From assembly GCF_051201685.1 (NCBI RefSeq), contig NZ_CP179213.1, positions 2,728,001 to 2,792,000 of the forward strand: a stretch of 64,000 nt of DNA, read 5' to 3'. Below are positions 1-9,443 of the stretch, one piece after another. The position numbers were made by a program, and so were the translations under genes. The notes under the pieces are model-generated. The model had not been told where the DNA came from. It saw only the letters and a list, made by a program, of their open reading frames with translations, and searched no databases. The stretch is from Luminiphilus sp051201685 (GTDB lineage: Bacteria; Pseudomonadota; Gammaproteobacteria; Pseudomonadales; Halieaceae). The stretch's first letter is position 1. Each line of letters opens with the position of its first letter.

Positions 1-2
1 CG

Positions 3-1397
3 GCTTACTGGGAGCCCGATGCCGCTATGGATATGGATTACCATGTTCGCCATTCGGCTCTACCTAAACCCGGTCGTTACCGAGAGCTCTTTAATCTGAC
101 ATCTCGTCTTCACGGCACACTGCTTGAACGTACCCGGCCTCTCTGGGAAATGCACGTCATCGAGGGACTTCAAAACCGGCAATTTGCGGTGTATACCAAA
201 ACGCATCACGCTGCCGTCGACGGAGCTCGTTCGATACACATTTCTCGAAGCATGCTTTCTACCGATCCCAATCATGTTCTAGAGGAATCACCGCTGTCAT
301 TGCAATCGTGGCAGCGCTATAAAGATGCGATGCGTAAGGGGAAACAGCCCCCTCATTCCAATGAAGAGCTGCGTAACGTCGCCGACGTATTGAAGTCTAC
401 CTTCGATAGCAGCACGAATCTGGTAAGGGCGTTATCGGCTTTTTCCAAAACCTGGGCAGGCCGAGGAGGCGCGCTTAGCCTGCCACATCAGCAAGTACCC
501 ATAAGCTCCTTGAACCACTCCATTCATGGTGCAAGACGCTTCGTAGCGCAGTCTTGGCCATTTGCTCGGATTGAGGCTATTGGCAAGGCGTTCGGCGGCA
601 CCTTTAACGATGCGGTGCTTGCCATATGCTCTGGAGCCTTGCGTCAATATCTGAAGACCCATGCAGAGTTACCAGAACAGCCTCTGAAATCCATGGTCCC
701 CGTGTCGCTACGCCAAGAGGGCGACCTCGAGTCAGGCAATGCGGTCGCTGCCATCAGCGCCAACTTAGCCACCGACGTCGCAGACCCCGCCCGACGCATC
801 CAAGCCATCATCGCTTCGGTCCGTGCCAGCAAGGCTTTTTATGCGGGCATGTCACCCAAAGAAATAGAGTTGGTCAGTGCCGTATTACAGGCGCCAACCT
901 TACTACTTTTGCCATTGGGTCTAATGGCAAAACTGCCGCCTTATAATGTCGCAATCTCAAATGTACCGGGCATCCGGGAAACCATGTACTGGAATGGTGC
1001 TCGTATGGATGGGTCCTACCCCCTATCCATTGTTACCGATGGCATGGCTATGAACATCACGCTGATTACTTATGATCAAAATGTAGATTTTGGGATTGTT
1101 GCCTGCCGCAAGTCGGTACCTCAAGTGCAACGTTTTATTGACTACATGGAAGAGGCCTTGGTCGCGCTTGAGGATGCGGCAGGATTGCGCCCACCCGAAA
1201 AAGACAAAGCACTCACTCCAAGAAAACCAAAAGCTCAACGAAAAACGCCTTTGGCAACAACCGTCGCAAAACCCAAGGCGGCCACAAAAACCAAGTTGAA
1301 AGCCCCACCCAAAGCTATCTCAAAAGCCAAAGCAAAGCCCAAGGCCAAGCCAAAGCCCAAAGCCAAGGCCAAGGCCAAGCCAAAAAACCCACAATGA
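3..1397 (+). CDS. Wax ester synthase / diacylglycerol acyltransferase (WS/DGAT), 5' end missing
   Basis: This would join acyl-CoA to a long-chain alcohol or diacylglycerol, making wax esters or triacylglycerol at the membrane. The frame is open from base 3 without a start, so the N-terminal part (about 50-60 residues by family length) lies outside the window. The family block DYHVRHSALPKPG comes first, and the catalytic HHxxxDG motif (HHAAVDG) lies near base 205. The C-terminal domain contains the NVPG segment (ISNVPG) near base 960. After the fold ends, from about base 1197, comes a tail of some 65 residues made almost only of Lys, Ala and Pro, like a histone H1 tail; this is not usual in the family. 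Wax ester or TAG synthesis fits the acyl-CoA synthetase and alkylsulfatase next door. It converges on the alkylsulfatase gene. Confidence 0.9.
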   Translation, partial: AYWEPDAAMDMDYHVRHSALPKPGRYRELFNLTSRLHGTLLERTRPLWEMHVIEGLQNRQFAVYTKTHHAAVDGARSIHISRSMLSTDPNHVLEESPLSLQSWQRYKDAMRKGKQPPHSNEELRNVADVLKSTFDSSTNLVRALSAFSKTWAGRGGALSLPHQQVPISSLNHSIHGARRFVAQSWPFARIEAIGKAFGGTFNDAVLAICSGALRQYLKTHAELPEQPLKSMVPVSLRQEGDLESGNAVAAISANLATDVADPARRIQAIIASVRASKAFYAGMSPKEIELVSAVLQAPTLLLLPLGLMAKLPPYNVAISNVPGIRETMYWNGARMDGSYPLSIVTDGMAMNITLITYDQNVDFGIVACRKSVPQVQRFIDYMEEALVALEDAAGLRPPEKDKALTPRKPKAQRKTPLATTVAKPKAATKTKLKAPPKAISKAKAKPKAKPKPKAKAKAKPKNPQ

Positions 1398-1573
1398 TTT
1401 TTGTAAAACAGCGATTTACGGCGACTAGTGCCGCAAAATTTCGATAAAGAAGCTAGTACTCAGGCTGAAATCTTCACCGTCAAAAGCAGAAACCTTTGTT
1501 GGCGATATACGGGCAGGTAAAAACCCAGTGGAGCACCTCACAACAGCTAGGTCAGTCAAGCTCCGAAAAACCG

Positions 1574-3559
1574 CTACGGCGTCACGATATTAAAAACCTC
1601 ATCGGGTGGATCAAGCATCGCAAAGAACTGCAGTAAGTCTAACCGCGACCCTTGAATAGAAATATCATCGGAAAATAACGTTTCTCGGATCCCTGCTTGT
1701 CCTACCAGCATGCCAATAAACAACTCGTGGGTAATTTGCAGCGTCGCATTAGCATTTACATCGGGTTCGCCATTGCGCTGATGTAACACTGCATTTTCGA
1801 GGCTTAAAACGTAGGTCTCAGCCAAATCGGTGAAGGTAAAATTGAAAACATAAGATTCGCCATCTGCTTTTTCACCGTTGAGCATGACGGCAATAAGCTG
1901 CATGAATTCACTGATTGGCGTTTGCCGTATCAAATCAGCTGCATTAGAAATGCCAAGGCCCTGCGAGGGCGCACCCGAACGTAGCTCTAGGGCTCCTGTC
2001 AAATACACATCGCGCCACGGGCCCGACTCGGCCTGATACCCTAGCTGGTCATAACTCTGCGCCAACAACATCTTTGCTGCAACATGATTGGGCTCCGCAA
2101 ACACCAAGTGATTAAGAAGCTCAGCAACCCAGCGATACTCCCCTCGGTCAAAGGCGGACTTCGCTGTTGTCATGACGCCGCTGCTTCCACCCATCGCCTC
2201 GACGTACCGCGTTGAAGACTCAACCTCGGGCAATGGATCGAGATTGGCAGGGTTCCCGTCGTACCACCCGAAGTAACGTTGATATACAGCTCGGGAATTA
2301 TGCTTCAACGTTCCGTAATAACCGCGATTAGAAAAACTGTTTCGCAGCGCAGTAGGTAGCTCTAGAGACTCGGCAATCTCACTCGGAGTATGCCCCTGAG
2401 AGGCAAGGCGTAAAGTTTGATCATGTATGTACCGGTACCCATCTCGCTGCTTTTTTAAGAAATCGACAATCTGGGTATTGCCCCAGAGCGGCCAGTGGTG
2501 ACTGGCAAAATAAACCTCCATCTCAGGAAAGATTTCAATCGCCTCGTTTATGTAGTAGCTCCATTTGCGCGCATCGCGCACATGGGCACCACGCAATGTA
2601 TACAAGTTATGCATATTGCGCGACACAACCTCAGCACCGCAAAAAGCCTTTTTTTCAGGCAAGTAAAAAGTCAGCTCTGCGGGAGCTTCCGAGCCTGCGG
2701 CGTTTTGAAAAATGAAGTTAACGCCATCAATCGTCACCCTTTCTCCCGTTTGAGAAATCACGCGCGTCGGGGTTGCTAGGCCGGGGCTGCCAAAGGCGGG
2801 CCCCTTGCCCAGCCCCGAGCCTACATGCCCAAAGGGAGAGCGCTCGAGTTGGCTACCGTACATAAACATCGAGCGACGGCTCATTGTAGTGCCGGCAATA
2901 ACATTTTCGCTGGTGGCCTCACTCATAAAGCCTTGAGGCGCAATTATTTCAGTCTCGCCATTTCCCTCCAAAACCGCGAGAACGCCACCAAAGTGATCAA
3001 TATGTGAATGCGTGATAATGACTGCAGTTACGGGCCGATCGCCTAATTTTTGACGAGCGAAAGCCAGTGCAGCTGCCGCTGTCTCCTTAGTGGTTAATGG
3101 GTCGACAAGGATCCAGCCACGCTCACCCTCAATGATGCTCATATTAGAGAGGTCAAATCCCCGCAACTGATAAACACCTTGAGTAACTTCAAACAGCCCA
3201 TGAATATTATTCAAACGCTCTTGTCGCCACAGACTGGGATTAACGCTATCCGGAGCATCGCCATGGATAAAATCGTAGTCGTTGAGGCTCCAGACTATCG
3301 AGCCATCAGCCATGCTTACCCTGAGGCCGTCAGCTCGAGCAATCAGGCCTTGAGTGGCATTATCGAAATCTTGCGGATTATTAAGGTCAAGAGACTCCGC
3401 CACCGCCTGATTAATGGCAAGAGTGCTCGGTGTTGGCGGTGTATTTCCCTGACTTCCAATAGTGGCTTGAGCGGGGGGTGGTTTCCCGCCGCAGCCAGCA
3501 AGGAGACTCGCAGACAAAATAACAAAAGTAAAAACCCTAATACTTAGATATGCCTGCAT
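1574..3559 (-). CDS. Alkylsulfatase-type metallo-beta-lactamase lipoprotein (SdsA/BDS1-like)
   Basis: This probably hydrolyses the sulfate ester of primary alkyl sulfates, releasing a fatty alcohol. It starts with a lipoprotein signal whose lipobox ends LAGC, with the lipidated Cys at residue 23, so it should sit on a membrane facing the periplasm. The zinc-binding motif HSHIDH occupies residues 184-189 in the metallo-beta-lactamase domain (about 120-350). A helical dimerisation part and a C-terminal SCP2-like domain (about 540-661) follow, as in SdsA1-type alkylsulfatases. At 661 residues its length matches that family. It lies 53 bases downstream of an acyl-CoA synthetase on the same strand, so a two-gene operon feeding alkyl chains into lipid metabolism is likely. 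The exact substrate cannot be read from the sequence. Confidence 0.85.
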   Translation of the reverse strand: MQAYLSIRVFTFVILSASLLAGCGGKPPPAQATIGSQGNTPPTPSTLAINQAVAESLDLNNPQDFDNATQGLIARADGLRVSMADGSIVWSLNDYDFIHGDAPDSVNPSLWRQERLNNIHGLFEVTQGVYQLRGFDLSNMSIIEGERGWILVDPLTTKETAAAALAFARQKLGDRPVTAVIITHSHIDHFGGVLAVLEGNGETEIIAPQGFMSEATSENVIAGTTMSRRSMFMYGSQLERSPFGHVGSGLGKGPAFGSPGLATPTRVISQTGERVTIDGVNFIFQNAAGSEAPAELTFYLPEKKAFCGAEVVSRNMHNLYTLRGAHVRDARKWSYYINEAIEIFPEMEVYFASHHWPLWGNTQIVDFLKKQRDGYRYIHDQTLRLASQGHTPSEIAESLELPTALRNSFSNRGYYGTLKHNSRAVYQRYFGWYDGNPANLDPLPEVESSTRYVEAMGGSSGVMTTAKSAFDRGEYRWVAELLNHLVFAEPNHVAAKMLLAQSYDQLGYQAESGPWRDVYLTGALELRSGAPSQGLGISNAADLIRQTPISEFMQLIAVMLNGEKADGESYVFNFTFTDLAETYVLSLENAVLHQRNGEPDVNANATLQITHELFIGMLVGQAGIRETLFSDDISIQGSRLDLLQFFAMLDPPDEVFNIVTP

Positions 3560-3612
3560 CGTGGAGCACCCCAGTCTATTGAAATGTGAACTGATAATCG
3601 TTGAAGCACCTC

Positions 3613-5271
3613 CTAAAGATTATCAAACCAATGAACCAGCACCTCACCTTGCTCAGCAGATTGACGCGCCAGCTGTTCGGCCTTCTCGGCAAACACTGTT
3701 TCAACTCGCTCACGCCGGATTTTAAGGGTAGGCGTCAGTATTTCGTTTTCAATGGTCCAATGCTCATTTGAGATGATGACTGCACCTATTCGCGCATGCT
3801 TTTCTATTTCACTATTGATCGAGGTAATCGTATCAAGAACCGAAGCCTCTACGACTCCGCGATCGACACCTCCCGCCGCGTCGCTTAACACGGTGACCAT
3901 GACAGTCTTCGAAAAGCCGCGGCCCAATAAACACTGCTGCTCGGCGTGCACGTTATCAGCGAATAAACCTTCAATGGGCGGCGGCGCCACAAACTTTCCT
4001 TGGATAGTTTTGAAATAATCCTTCACTCGCCCAGTTATAAAAATAAAGCCATCGTCATCGATATATGCTTTATCGCCGGTGTGGAGCCATCCATTCTGCC
4101 AAAGCTCTGCGGTTTTTTCTGGCTGCTGGTAGTAGCCCGGAGTACAACCCTCAGCCCGAATCAACAGTTCTCCAATATCGCTTATTTTGACCTCGACTCC
4201 CGATATGGGCTTGCCGATTGAGCCAATGCGGCGGTCGTCGACCTTGGTAACAATCAGCGACATAGCTTCCGTCTGACCAAAGCCCTCGCAAAGTGGCAGG
4301 CCCAACTTATCCCACCAGTGGATCAGAGCGGGTGGTGTGGGTGCAGCCGCCGTCAGGCAGTAATCCACCTCAGTCAGCCCAAGCCCACCTAAAACCAAAG
4401 CGCCCATACCTTCAGCATCTTGTTCCAACAACGAGTCGAGGGCCTCTTGCCCTCCTACTTTACCCAACACCGCCTGCTGCAGTTGCTCCCAAACTCTGGG
4501 TGGGCCGAAGAATATATTGGGCTTACAAGCGGGCAAGTCACGAAGCAGTGTGTCCAACGATTCGTTGAACCAGATTTCACCACAAGCCACCATCGAGCCA
4601 TATTCAACAATTTGTCGCTCCGCAATGTGCGACAAAGGCAGATATGAAAAAAAGCGCGACCCCTCCCGGGAGGCAAATGCCTCTGTTCCCCGGCGCACAG
4701 GAATCAAATTGGATTCATGGGTCTGAATGACGCCTTTAGGCATGCCCGTCGTGCCCGATGTAAAGACCAGAGAAATAAGATCTGAGGCCTCACCTTGGTG
4801 TGAGGGCCGCTGACCCTGACCCTCCTGAAGCAAGGTATCCCAGGTAACGTGCGCCTCGTCACAGCTAACACCTGGCAACGTAATGACTAACCCACCCTCA
4901 GGCATCACTTCTTTCACGGCATCCCAGTTGGTTGTCTCACCCAAAAACAAAACTTTTGTATCGGTGAACTCCAGAATGTATTGCGCGGTCGCTGCGGTGT
5001 GCGTCGTAAACAGTGGCACTGAAACATTGCCAGATGCAATGACTGCCAAATCTGCAAGCACCCAGTGAGCGCGATTTTTTGATAGCAGCGCCATGCTATG
5101 ACCAGACCCCAATCGCTTCTCTAGAGCCGCGGCCACGGCATGCACCTGATCCTGCGCCTCGCTCCATGAGTACGAAGTCTCACCGGCCTCATTCAGATCA
5201 CGCAGCCAAACTCTATCTGGGCACTCCTCGGCCCAGTGAGCCAATTGGCCGATCAATGTTGGGCTTTCCAT
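3613..5271 (-). CDS. AMP-dependent long-chain acyl-CoA synthetase
   Basis: An adenylate-forming ligase that activates a carboxylic acid, most likely a long-chain fatty acid, to its CoA thioester through an acyl-AMP. The P-loop motif TSGTTGMPKG is at residues 171-180. The adenylation core continues with GFGQTE around residue 338, then LHTGDKAYIDDDG and TGRVKDYFKT near residues 396-420. The 552-residue length is that of a complete enzyme without extra domains. It is the first gene of a likely operon with the downstream alkylsulfatase, which suggests activation of fatty acids derived from released alcohols. The alcohol and aldehyde oxidation enzymes that would link the two are not in this window. 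Chain-length preference is not evident. Confidence 0.9.
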   Translation of the reverse strand: MESPTLIGQLAHWAEECPDRVWLRDLNEAGETSYSWSEAQDQVHAVAAALEKRLGSGHSMALLSKNRAHWVLADLAVIASGNVSVPLFTTHTAATAQYILEFTDTKVLFLGETTNWDAVKEVMPEGGLVITLPGVSCDEAHVTWDTLLQEGQGQRPSHQGEASDLISLVFTSGTTGMPKGVIQTHESNLIPVRRGTEAFASREGSRFFSYLPLSHIAERQIVEYGSMVACGEIWFNESLDTLLRDLPACKPNIFFGPPRVWEQLQQAVLGKVGGQEALDSLLEQDAEGMGALVLGGLGLTEVDYCLTAAAPTPPALIHWWDKLGLPLCEGFGQTEAMSLIVTKVDDRRIGSIGKPISGVEVKISDIGELLIRAEGCTPGYYQQPEKTAELWQNGWLHTGDKAYIDDDGFIFITGRVKDYFKTIQGKFVAPPPIEGLFADNVHAEQQCLLGRGFSKTVMVTVLSDAAGGVDRGVVEASVLDTITSINSEIEKHARIGAVIISNEHWTIENEILTPTLKIRRERVETVFAEKAEQLARQSAEQGEVLVHWFDNL

Positions 5272-5513
5272 ACTTCCCCCTAGGAATTTAATTTTTTCAC
5301 GATGATACCGATTTTTGCTACTTTAGAGGCCAGCGACTTTAAAATTTTTATGCTAAATGGACGTTTTTCAAAAAATCGCCCACCCGGTGAAAGCACCTAG
5401 TTCGCTGACTACAAGCATGCTAAACGATCCTAGATTCTGACGAGGCAATCTCTATCGAAACTCCGAGAAGCTCAAACCCTTCAACCCTATTTTACTATCT
5501 CGCCGCAGTACTA

Positions 5514-6920
5514 TTGTGCAGCACCTCCGTTGCCGCCAAAGATTTTGATTACTTTGAGACCACACGAAAAACCGTGCGCAACGGTATGCAATCCATGTTT
5601 ATCTGTAATGGTCTATTTACCTCGCAGCGTTCTTTGAGCCAAATTTTCGAGCAAGAATTAGCCTATTTAGGCAATCGACGCCTTGGTGATGCAAAAAAAG
5701 GAAATTACCGCATAGATTCTCAAACCCAATCAGTTGAAGTGGGAGGCGGCCATGATGGACCTGCGGTAACTGCCGTGTTTCGTTCGGGTATCGGCTGCCT
5801 TGCCACGGCGCCAGGTATGGCACCCGAAAATTTCGCACAACTGCCCAAAGTAGAGCCGACGATCCCCATTGAGGACACCGAACAATTACCCTGGCCCCAC
5901 GGGGATTTGATCGAACAAAACAGCCCGCACAACAGCGTGTCTCAGACCTCTCTAACTGCGGCCGCTGACTGGGCGTTTACAGCCCATGCCGAAGGCGAAG
6001 ACACCACTAGCCTTCTCGTAGTTCACCGGGGCAATATCGTTTATGAACGCTATGCCCCTGGCTTTAATTACCGAACGCGCACCCGAACATGGTCCGCGGC
6101 CAAAAGTATCGAGGCAGCGCTAATCGGTCTTCGAGTGGATTCCGGCCATATGGAATTAGATTCACCGCTCCCCATAGTTTGGTTACCCGAACAATCAGGC
6201 GCAGGTAGCGACCCTCGTTCAAGCATTACGCTACGACATGCGTTGAACATGACCACCGGACTTTACCCGGTAGACAACAATAATATGGCTGCGGCTGTAG
6301 GCTCCGGGCTTGCCTACTGGGCCGGTAGTGGGTACGCAAATCAGGTTCGTCAACGCGGTCTAATTCGTGATCCAGGTAGTCATTGGGATTATGAAAATTA
6401 TGATTCGTTGCTGGCCGTATCTGCATTTAAAAGAACTTTTGAAACTGAGCACGCCTATCTTCAATTTCCTTATGTCGAACTTCTGCAGAAAATAGGCATG
6501 CGTAGCACGCTTCTTGGAACAGATCGTTTCGGTGACTTCATACTGAGCAGCCAAGCTTTTAGCAATGCTCGAGATCTAGCTCGGTTCGGGCTGCTCTTTT
6601 TGAATAAGGGCAATTGGTTTGGCGACCAGTTAATTAGCGAAGACTGGATCGATTTCATAAAGACGCCCACGCCCGCATCAGCCTTTAGGGGCAATGATTA
6701 CGGGGGCCACTGGTGGCTAGTGCCCGACGCCCGTAAACAAGAAGTGCCCGCCGAGGCTTTCAGTGCCGCGGGAAGTCGGGGGCAGTATGTCACCGTTGTC
6801 CCCTCCCATGACGTGGTCATTGTTCGCCGCGGATTAGACTACAACGGCGCGGCGTTTGATCAATGGAGTCTGGTCCGCGAGGTGTTAAAAGCTTTCCCGA
6901 ACTCATCTGACAGTCGGTAG
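5514..6920 (+). CDS. Exported serine hydrolase, class C beta-lactamase fold; start uncertain
   Basis: A penicillin-binding-protein-like serine hydrolase, of the group holding esterases and 6-aminohexanoate-oligomer hydrolases. The nucleophile motif SxxK reads SAAK, residues 194-197 counted from the TTG at 5514; a WDYENYDS segment further on may supply the Tyr. The only in-frame ordinary start is this TTG, but it cuts a clear signal peptide in two: the frame is open back to base 5424 and encodes FYYLAAVLLCSTSVAA just before the mature sequence KDFDYF. No in-frame ATG, GTG or other TTG exists upstream. Either a rare start codon (for example ATC near 5448) is used, or the 5' end carries a mutation. 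The 130 residues before the hydrolase domain are not recognised. Substrate unknown. Confidence 0.75.
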   Translation: MCSTSVAAKDFDYFETTRKTVRNGMQSMFICNGLFTSQRSLSQIFEQELAYLGNRRLGDAKKGNYRIDSQTQSVEVGGGHDGPAVTAVFRSGIGCLATAPGMAPENFAQLPKVEPTIPIEDTEQLPWPHGDLIEQNSPHNSVSQTSLTAAADWAFTAHAEGEDTTSLLVVHRGNIVYERYAPGFNYRTRTRTWSAAKSIEAALIGLRVDSGHMELDSPLPIVWLPEQSGAGSDPRSSITLRHALNMTTGLYPVDNNNMAAAVGSGLAYWAGSGYANQVRQRGLIRDPGSHWDYENYDSLLAVSAFKRTFETEHAYLQFPYVELLQKIGMRSTLLGTDRFGDFILSSQAFSNARDLARFGLLFLNKGNWFGDQLISEDWIDFIKTPTPASAFRGNDYGGHWWLVPDARKQEVPAEAFSAAGSRGQYVTVVPSHDVVIVRRGLDYNGAAFDQWSLVREVLKAFPNSSDSR

Positions 6921-6992
6921 TGATTTACAAGCTACTGATTTACCTGGCCGGTAAAATACACCGAGCCCTCAACACATTAACACCATCGATTT

Positions 6993-7187
6993 ATGATGCT
7001 GGCCTTACCCTTAAGATCAGATCCCAATAAGAGCCCATGCACTGCAATGGCACACAGCAAACCGGAAAACCAAAGCAGCAGTCCTTCAGCTTCTCAGTTA
7101 GACTGGCTCCGGCAACAGACAACAGACTTTTACACCATGGCGCTTTCTAAGTTTTATTCACTTCCTAAAATCAGAGACCACCTTTGA
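6993..7187 (+). CDS. Small hypothetical protein, 64 residues, doubtful
   Basis: An open frame of 64 codons, with further possible starts inside it (for example ATG at 7047). Its stop TGA overlaps the TTG start of the next gene, an arrangement typical of translational coupling and the main reason for listing it. No family is recognised. The sequence is rich in Ser and Gln and ends in an FYSLPKIRDHL segment. It may be only a leader frame or a chance frame. Confidence 0.3.
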   Translation: MMLALPLRSDPNKSPCTAMAHSKPENQSSSPSASQLDWLRQQTTDFYTMALSKFYSLPKIRDHL

Positions 7188-7540
7188 CCAAAAAGGCAGA
7201 TCAACCACCTCCACTGGATAAAGTTCACGTGCTCACGGTTCTCGCCCAAGTACCCGCTGGAAAGGTTGTTTCCTTCGGCGACCTCGCCGATATGTCAGGG
7301 TATCCTAGAAGGGCTCGCTGGGTGGGTTCCGTACTGTCCAAGCTTCCCTCGAGCACAAAACTGCCATGGCACCGCGTTGTAAATTCCCAGGGAACCTTAA
7401 CCTGTCCTAGGGCTGATCTCGCAGAGAAACGGCTAACCCGCGAAGGCATAAAGGTGCACCAGCTGAAAGTTTCAATGTTAAAACATCGGTGGTGCCCAGA
7501 ACGATCAACCAGTAAGCACGCAAGTCCTGAGGAGGACTGA
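7184..7540 (+). CDS. Alkyltransferase-like (ATL) protein of the MGMT family
   Basis: A DNA-binding protein related to O6-methylguanine-DNA methyltransferase. It holds the C-terminal MGMT DNA-binding domain, including the helix-turn-helix part (PAGKVVSFGDLA). The active-site PCHR motif reads PWHRVV: the acceptor Cys is replaced by Trp, the mark of ATL proteins. Such proteins do not transfer the alkyl group; they bind O6-alkylguanine and hand it to nucleotide excision repair. Length (118 residues) matches short bacterial ATLs. The TTG start overlaps the stop of a small upstream frame, and the carboxyltransferase gene begins 3 bases after its stop, so the genes are probably cotranscribed, though no functional link is obvious. 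Confidence 0.85.
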   Translation: MTKKADQPPPLDKVHVLTVLAQVPAGKVVSFGDLADMSGYPRRARWVGSVLSKLPSSTKLPWHRVVNSQGTLTCPRADLAEKRLTREGIKVHQLKVSMLKHRWCPERSTSKHASPEED

Positions 7541-7543
7541 CGC

Positions 7544-9055
7544 ATGGCACAAGATCCCTTTGAAGAATTCCAACAACGCCTTCTCAATACGCAAGACGAG
7601 GCCCGCGATGAGGCCGTTAAAAAGCGGCACGAACGTGGAGGCCGCACCGCTAGAGAAAATTTGGACGACCTGGTCGAGGGCGCCTCCATCAACGAATTTG
7701 GCCAGCACGCTGTAGCGGCTCAGCGCAGCCGCAGGGAAATTGAAGAGCTGCAGCGACAAACAGCCGGTGATGGCGTGATCACTGCTATCGGCCCTGTTAA
7801 TGGCAGCTTATTCAACGAGAGCGTGGCAAAGACTGCGCTAATTATTAACGACTACACGGTTCTAGCCGGCACTCAAGGCTACTTTCATCATCGAAAAATT
7901 GATCGCTTATTAGGTTTGGCCGGGCAACAACAGCTTCCTGTAATTATGTATACCGAAGGTGGTGGTGGTCGGCCCGGCGATACCGATGTGCTGATATCGG
8001 GGGGTGGCCTCAATGTACCCACTTTTCATCGATGGTGTGCCTTAACGGGGAAGGTACCGCGCATTGCGGTTAACCATGGGTTCTGCTTCGCCGGCAATGC
8101 CGCGCTTTTTGGTGCGGCCGATCTTCGCATAGCCACCCAAGGGAGCTATATTGGCATGGCTGGACCTGCCATGATTGAGGGCGGCGGTCTGGGTCGTTAT
8201 AAACCCACCGAAATAGGCCCCACATCAGTACATTCTAAAAACGGCGTCATTGATATTGTCGTACCAGACGAAGCTGAGGCCACAATTAAAGCCAGACAAG
8301 CACTTGCCTTCTGTCAGGGCCCAACAGCTGACTTCGAATTTTCTGAGCAATCCGCTTTGCGCAGCGCGCTGCCATCTAACCGAAGAATGGCCTACGATCC
8401 CGTAAAAATCCTTGAGCGCGTATTCGATAAAAATTCATTCATAGCTCTACGCAGTCATTATGGGCGCAGCATCGTTAGTGGCCTTGCGAGAATAGACGGC
8501 ACTCCCTTTGCGGTATTAGCCAACGACTGTCGACATCTGGGTGGCGCCATCGACGCTGAAGGTGCGAGCAAAGCCACAGACCTTTACCGACTCGCCGAGC
8601 GATGGAAACTACCCGTTGTTTCTTTCGTAGACACACCCGGCTTCATGGTGGGACCCGACAGCGAGGCTATCGGAGCACCGCGGTACATGTCTGAAATGTT
8701 CACGGCGGGCGCCACACTATCTCAGCCGATCGTGGCTATTTTTCTTCGGCGCGGCTACGGCCTTGGCGCGATGGCAATGACAGGTGGCTCTTTCGAAATC
8801 CCGGTTTATGCCGCTAGCTGGCCCACGGGAGAGTTTGGACCCATGGGGCTTGAGGGAGCCGTTCACTTGGGATACAAACAAGAACTCGCCGAACTGCCCG
8901 AGGGCCCTGAAAGAGACGCCCACTTTGAGGAGCTTCTAGCCAAACTTTACGAGCGCGGGAAAGCAACTGAGGCCGCCAGTTTTCTTGAGCTCGACAGTGT
9001 GATTGACCCCGTTGATACCCGGTCAGTTATTAGCAGGGCTTTGCCCGGCTGTTAA
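7544..9055 (+). CDS. Acyl-CoA carboxylase carboxyltransferase subunit
   Basis: The biotin-dependent carboxyltransferase (beta) subunit of an acetyl-, propionyl- or methylcrotonyl-CoA-type carboxylase, with both crotonase-fold halves in one chain of 503 residues. The N-terminal half shows the ERGGRTARENLDDLVEG segment of the family and a glycine-rich oxyanion region (GGGGRPGDTDV). The C-terminal half has VSFVDTPGFMVGP and the RRGYGLGAMAM segment. It would transfer a carboxyl group from biotin to an acyl-CoA in the cytoplasm. No biotin carboxylase or biotin carrier gene is next to it, so its partner subunit must be encoded elsewhere and the substrate cannot be fixed. It follows the ATL gene by 3 bases and converges on the DUF4345-like gene. 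Confidence 0.88.
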   Translation: MAQDPFEEFQQRLLNTQDEARDEAVKKRHERGGRTARENLDDLVEGASINEFGQHAVAAQRSRREIEELQRQTAGDGVITAIGPVNGSLFNESVAKTALIINDYTVLAGTQGYFHHRKIDRLLGLAGQQQLPVIMYTEGGGGRPGDTDVLISGGGLNVPTFHRWCALTGKVPRIAVNHGFCFAGNAALFGAADLRIATQGSYIGMAGPAMIEGGGLGRYKPTEIGPTSVHSKNGVIDIVVPDEAEATIKARQALAFCQGPTADFEFSEQSALRSALPSNRRMAYDPVKILERVFDKNSFIALRSHYGRSIVSGLARIDGTPFAVLANDCRHLGGAIDAEGASKATDLYRLAERWKLPVVSFVDTPGFMVGPDSEAIGAPRYMSEMFTAGATLSQPIVAIFLRRGYGLGAMAMTGGSFEIPVYAASWPTGEFGPMGLEGAVHLGYKQELAELPEGPERDAHFEELLAKLYERGKATEAASFLELDSVIDPVDTRSVISRALPGC

Positions 9056-9059
9056 CTGC

Positions 9060-9443
9060 TTAATCAGCCCGCGCGGCCCAAACCCGTTTACACCAAAGAA
9101 GAAGGGCTAAAATCACGAGCTCGACTCCCATGCTAGGCACCCCCGCCGCCACCGGACCATCAATGACCAACGTCAGAGTTCGGCCTAGCAAAGCAATGAG
9201 CACCAACAATTGAACGGGCCACAGTAGGCTGGGATCGCAGCGACCAGCGGCAACAACCAGAATGAGTCCGCCACCCAAGAAAAATCCGGCAATGTCTGCC
9301 CTCACCGTACCTAAGCCCGCCGCCGCAAGATCCACCAAACCCATGTTGGCAGCAGCATCTCCAGTGTTTAACCACAAGCCTGTGCCCACAGCGAGAAACA
9401 GGAGCCCAAACAACCCCGATAACAACCTAGACAATATAAGCAT
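9060..9443 (-). CDS. Small four-helix membrane protein, DUF4345-like
   Basis: A 127-residue integral membrane protein with four hydrophobic segments, at about residues 3-27, 48-68, 75-90 and 100-120. The pattern of a short first loop with an LNTGDAAANMGL-type segment and a glycine-rich second helix (AGFFLGGGLILV) resembles the DUF4345 family, whose function is unknown. It stands alone, converging on the carboxyltransferase gene with 4 bases between stops. No regulatory site was noticed. Confidence 0.6.
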   Translation of the reverse strand: MLILSRLLSGLFGLLFLAVGTGLWLNTGDAAANMGLVDLAAAGLGTVRADIAGFFLGGGLILVVAAGRCDPSLLWPVQLLVLIALLGRTLTLVIDGPVAAGVPSMGVELVILALLLWCKRVWAARAD

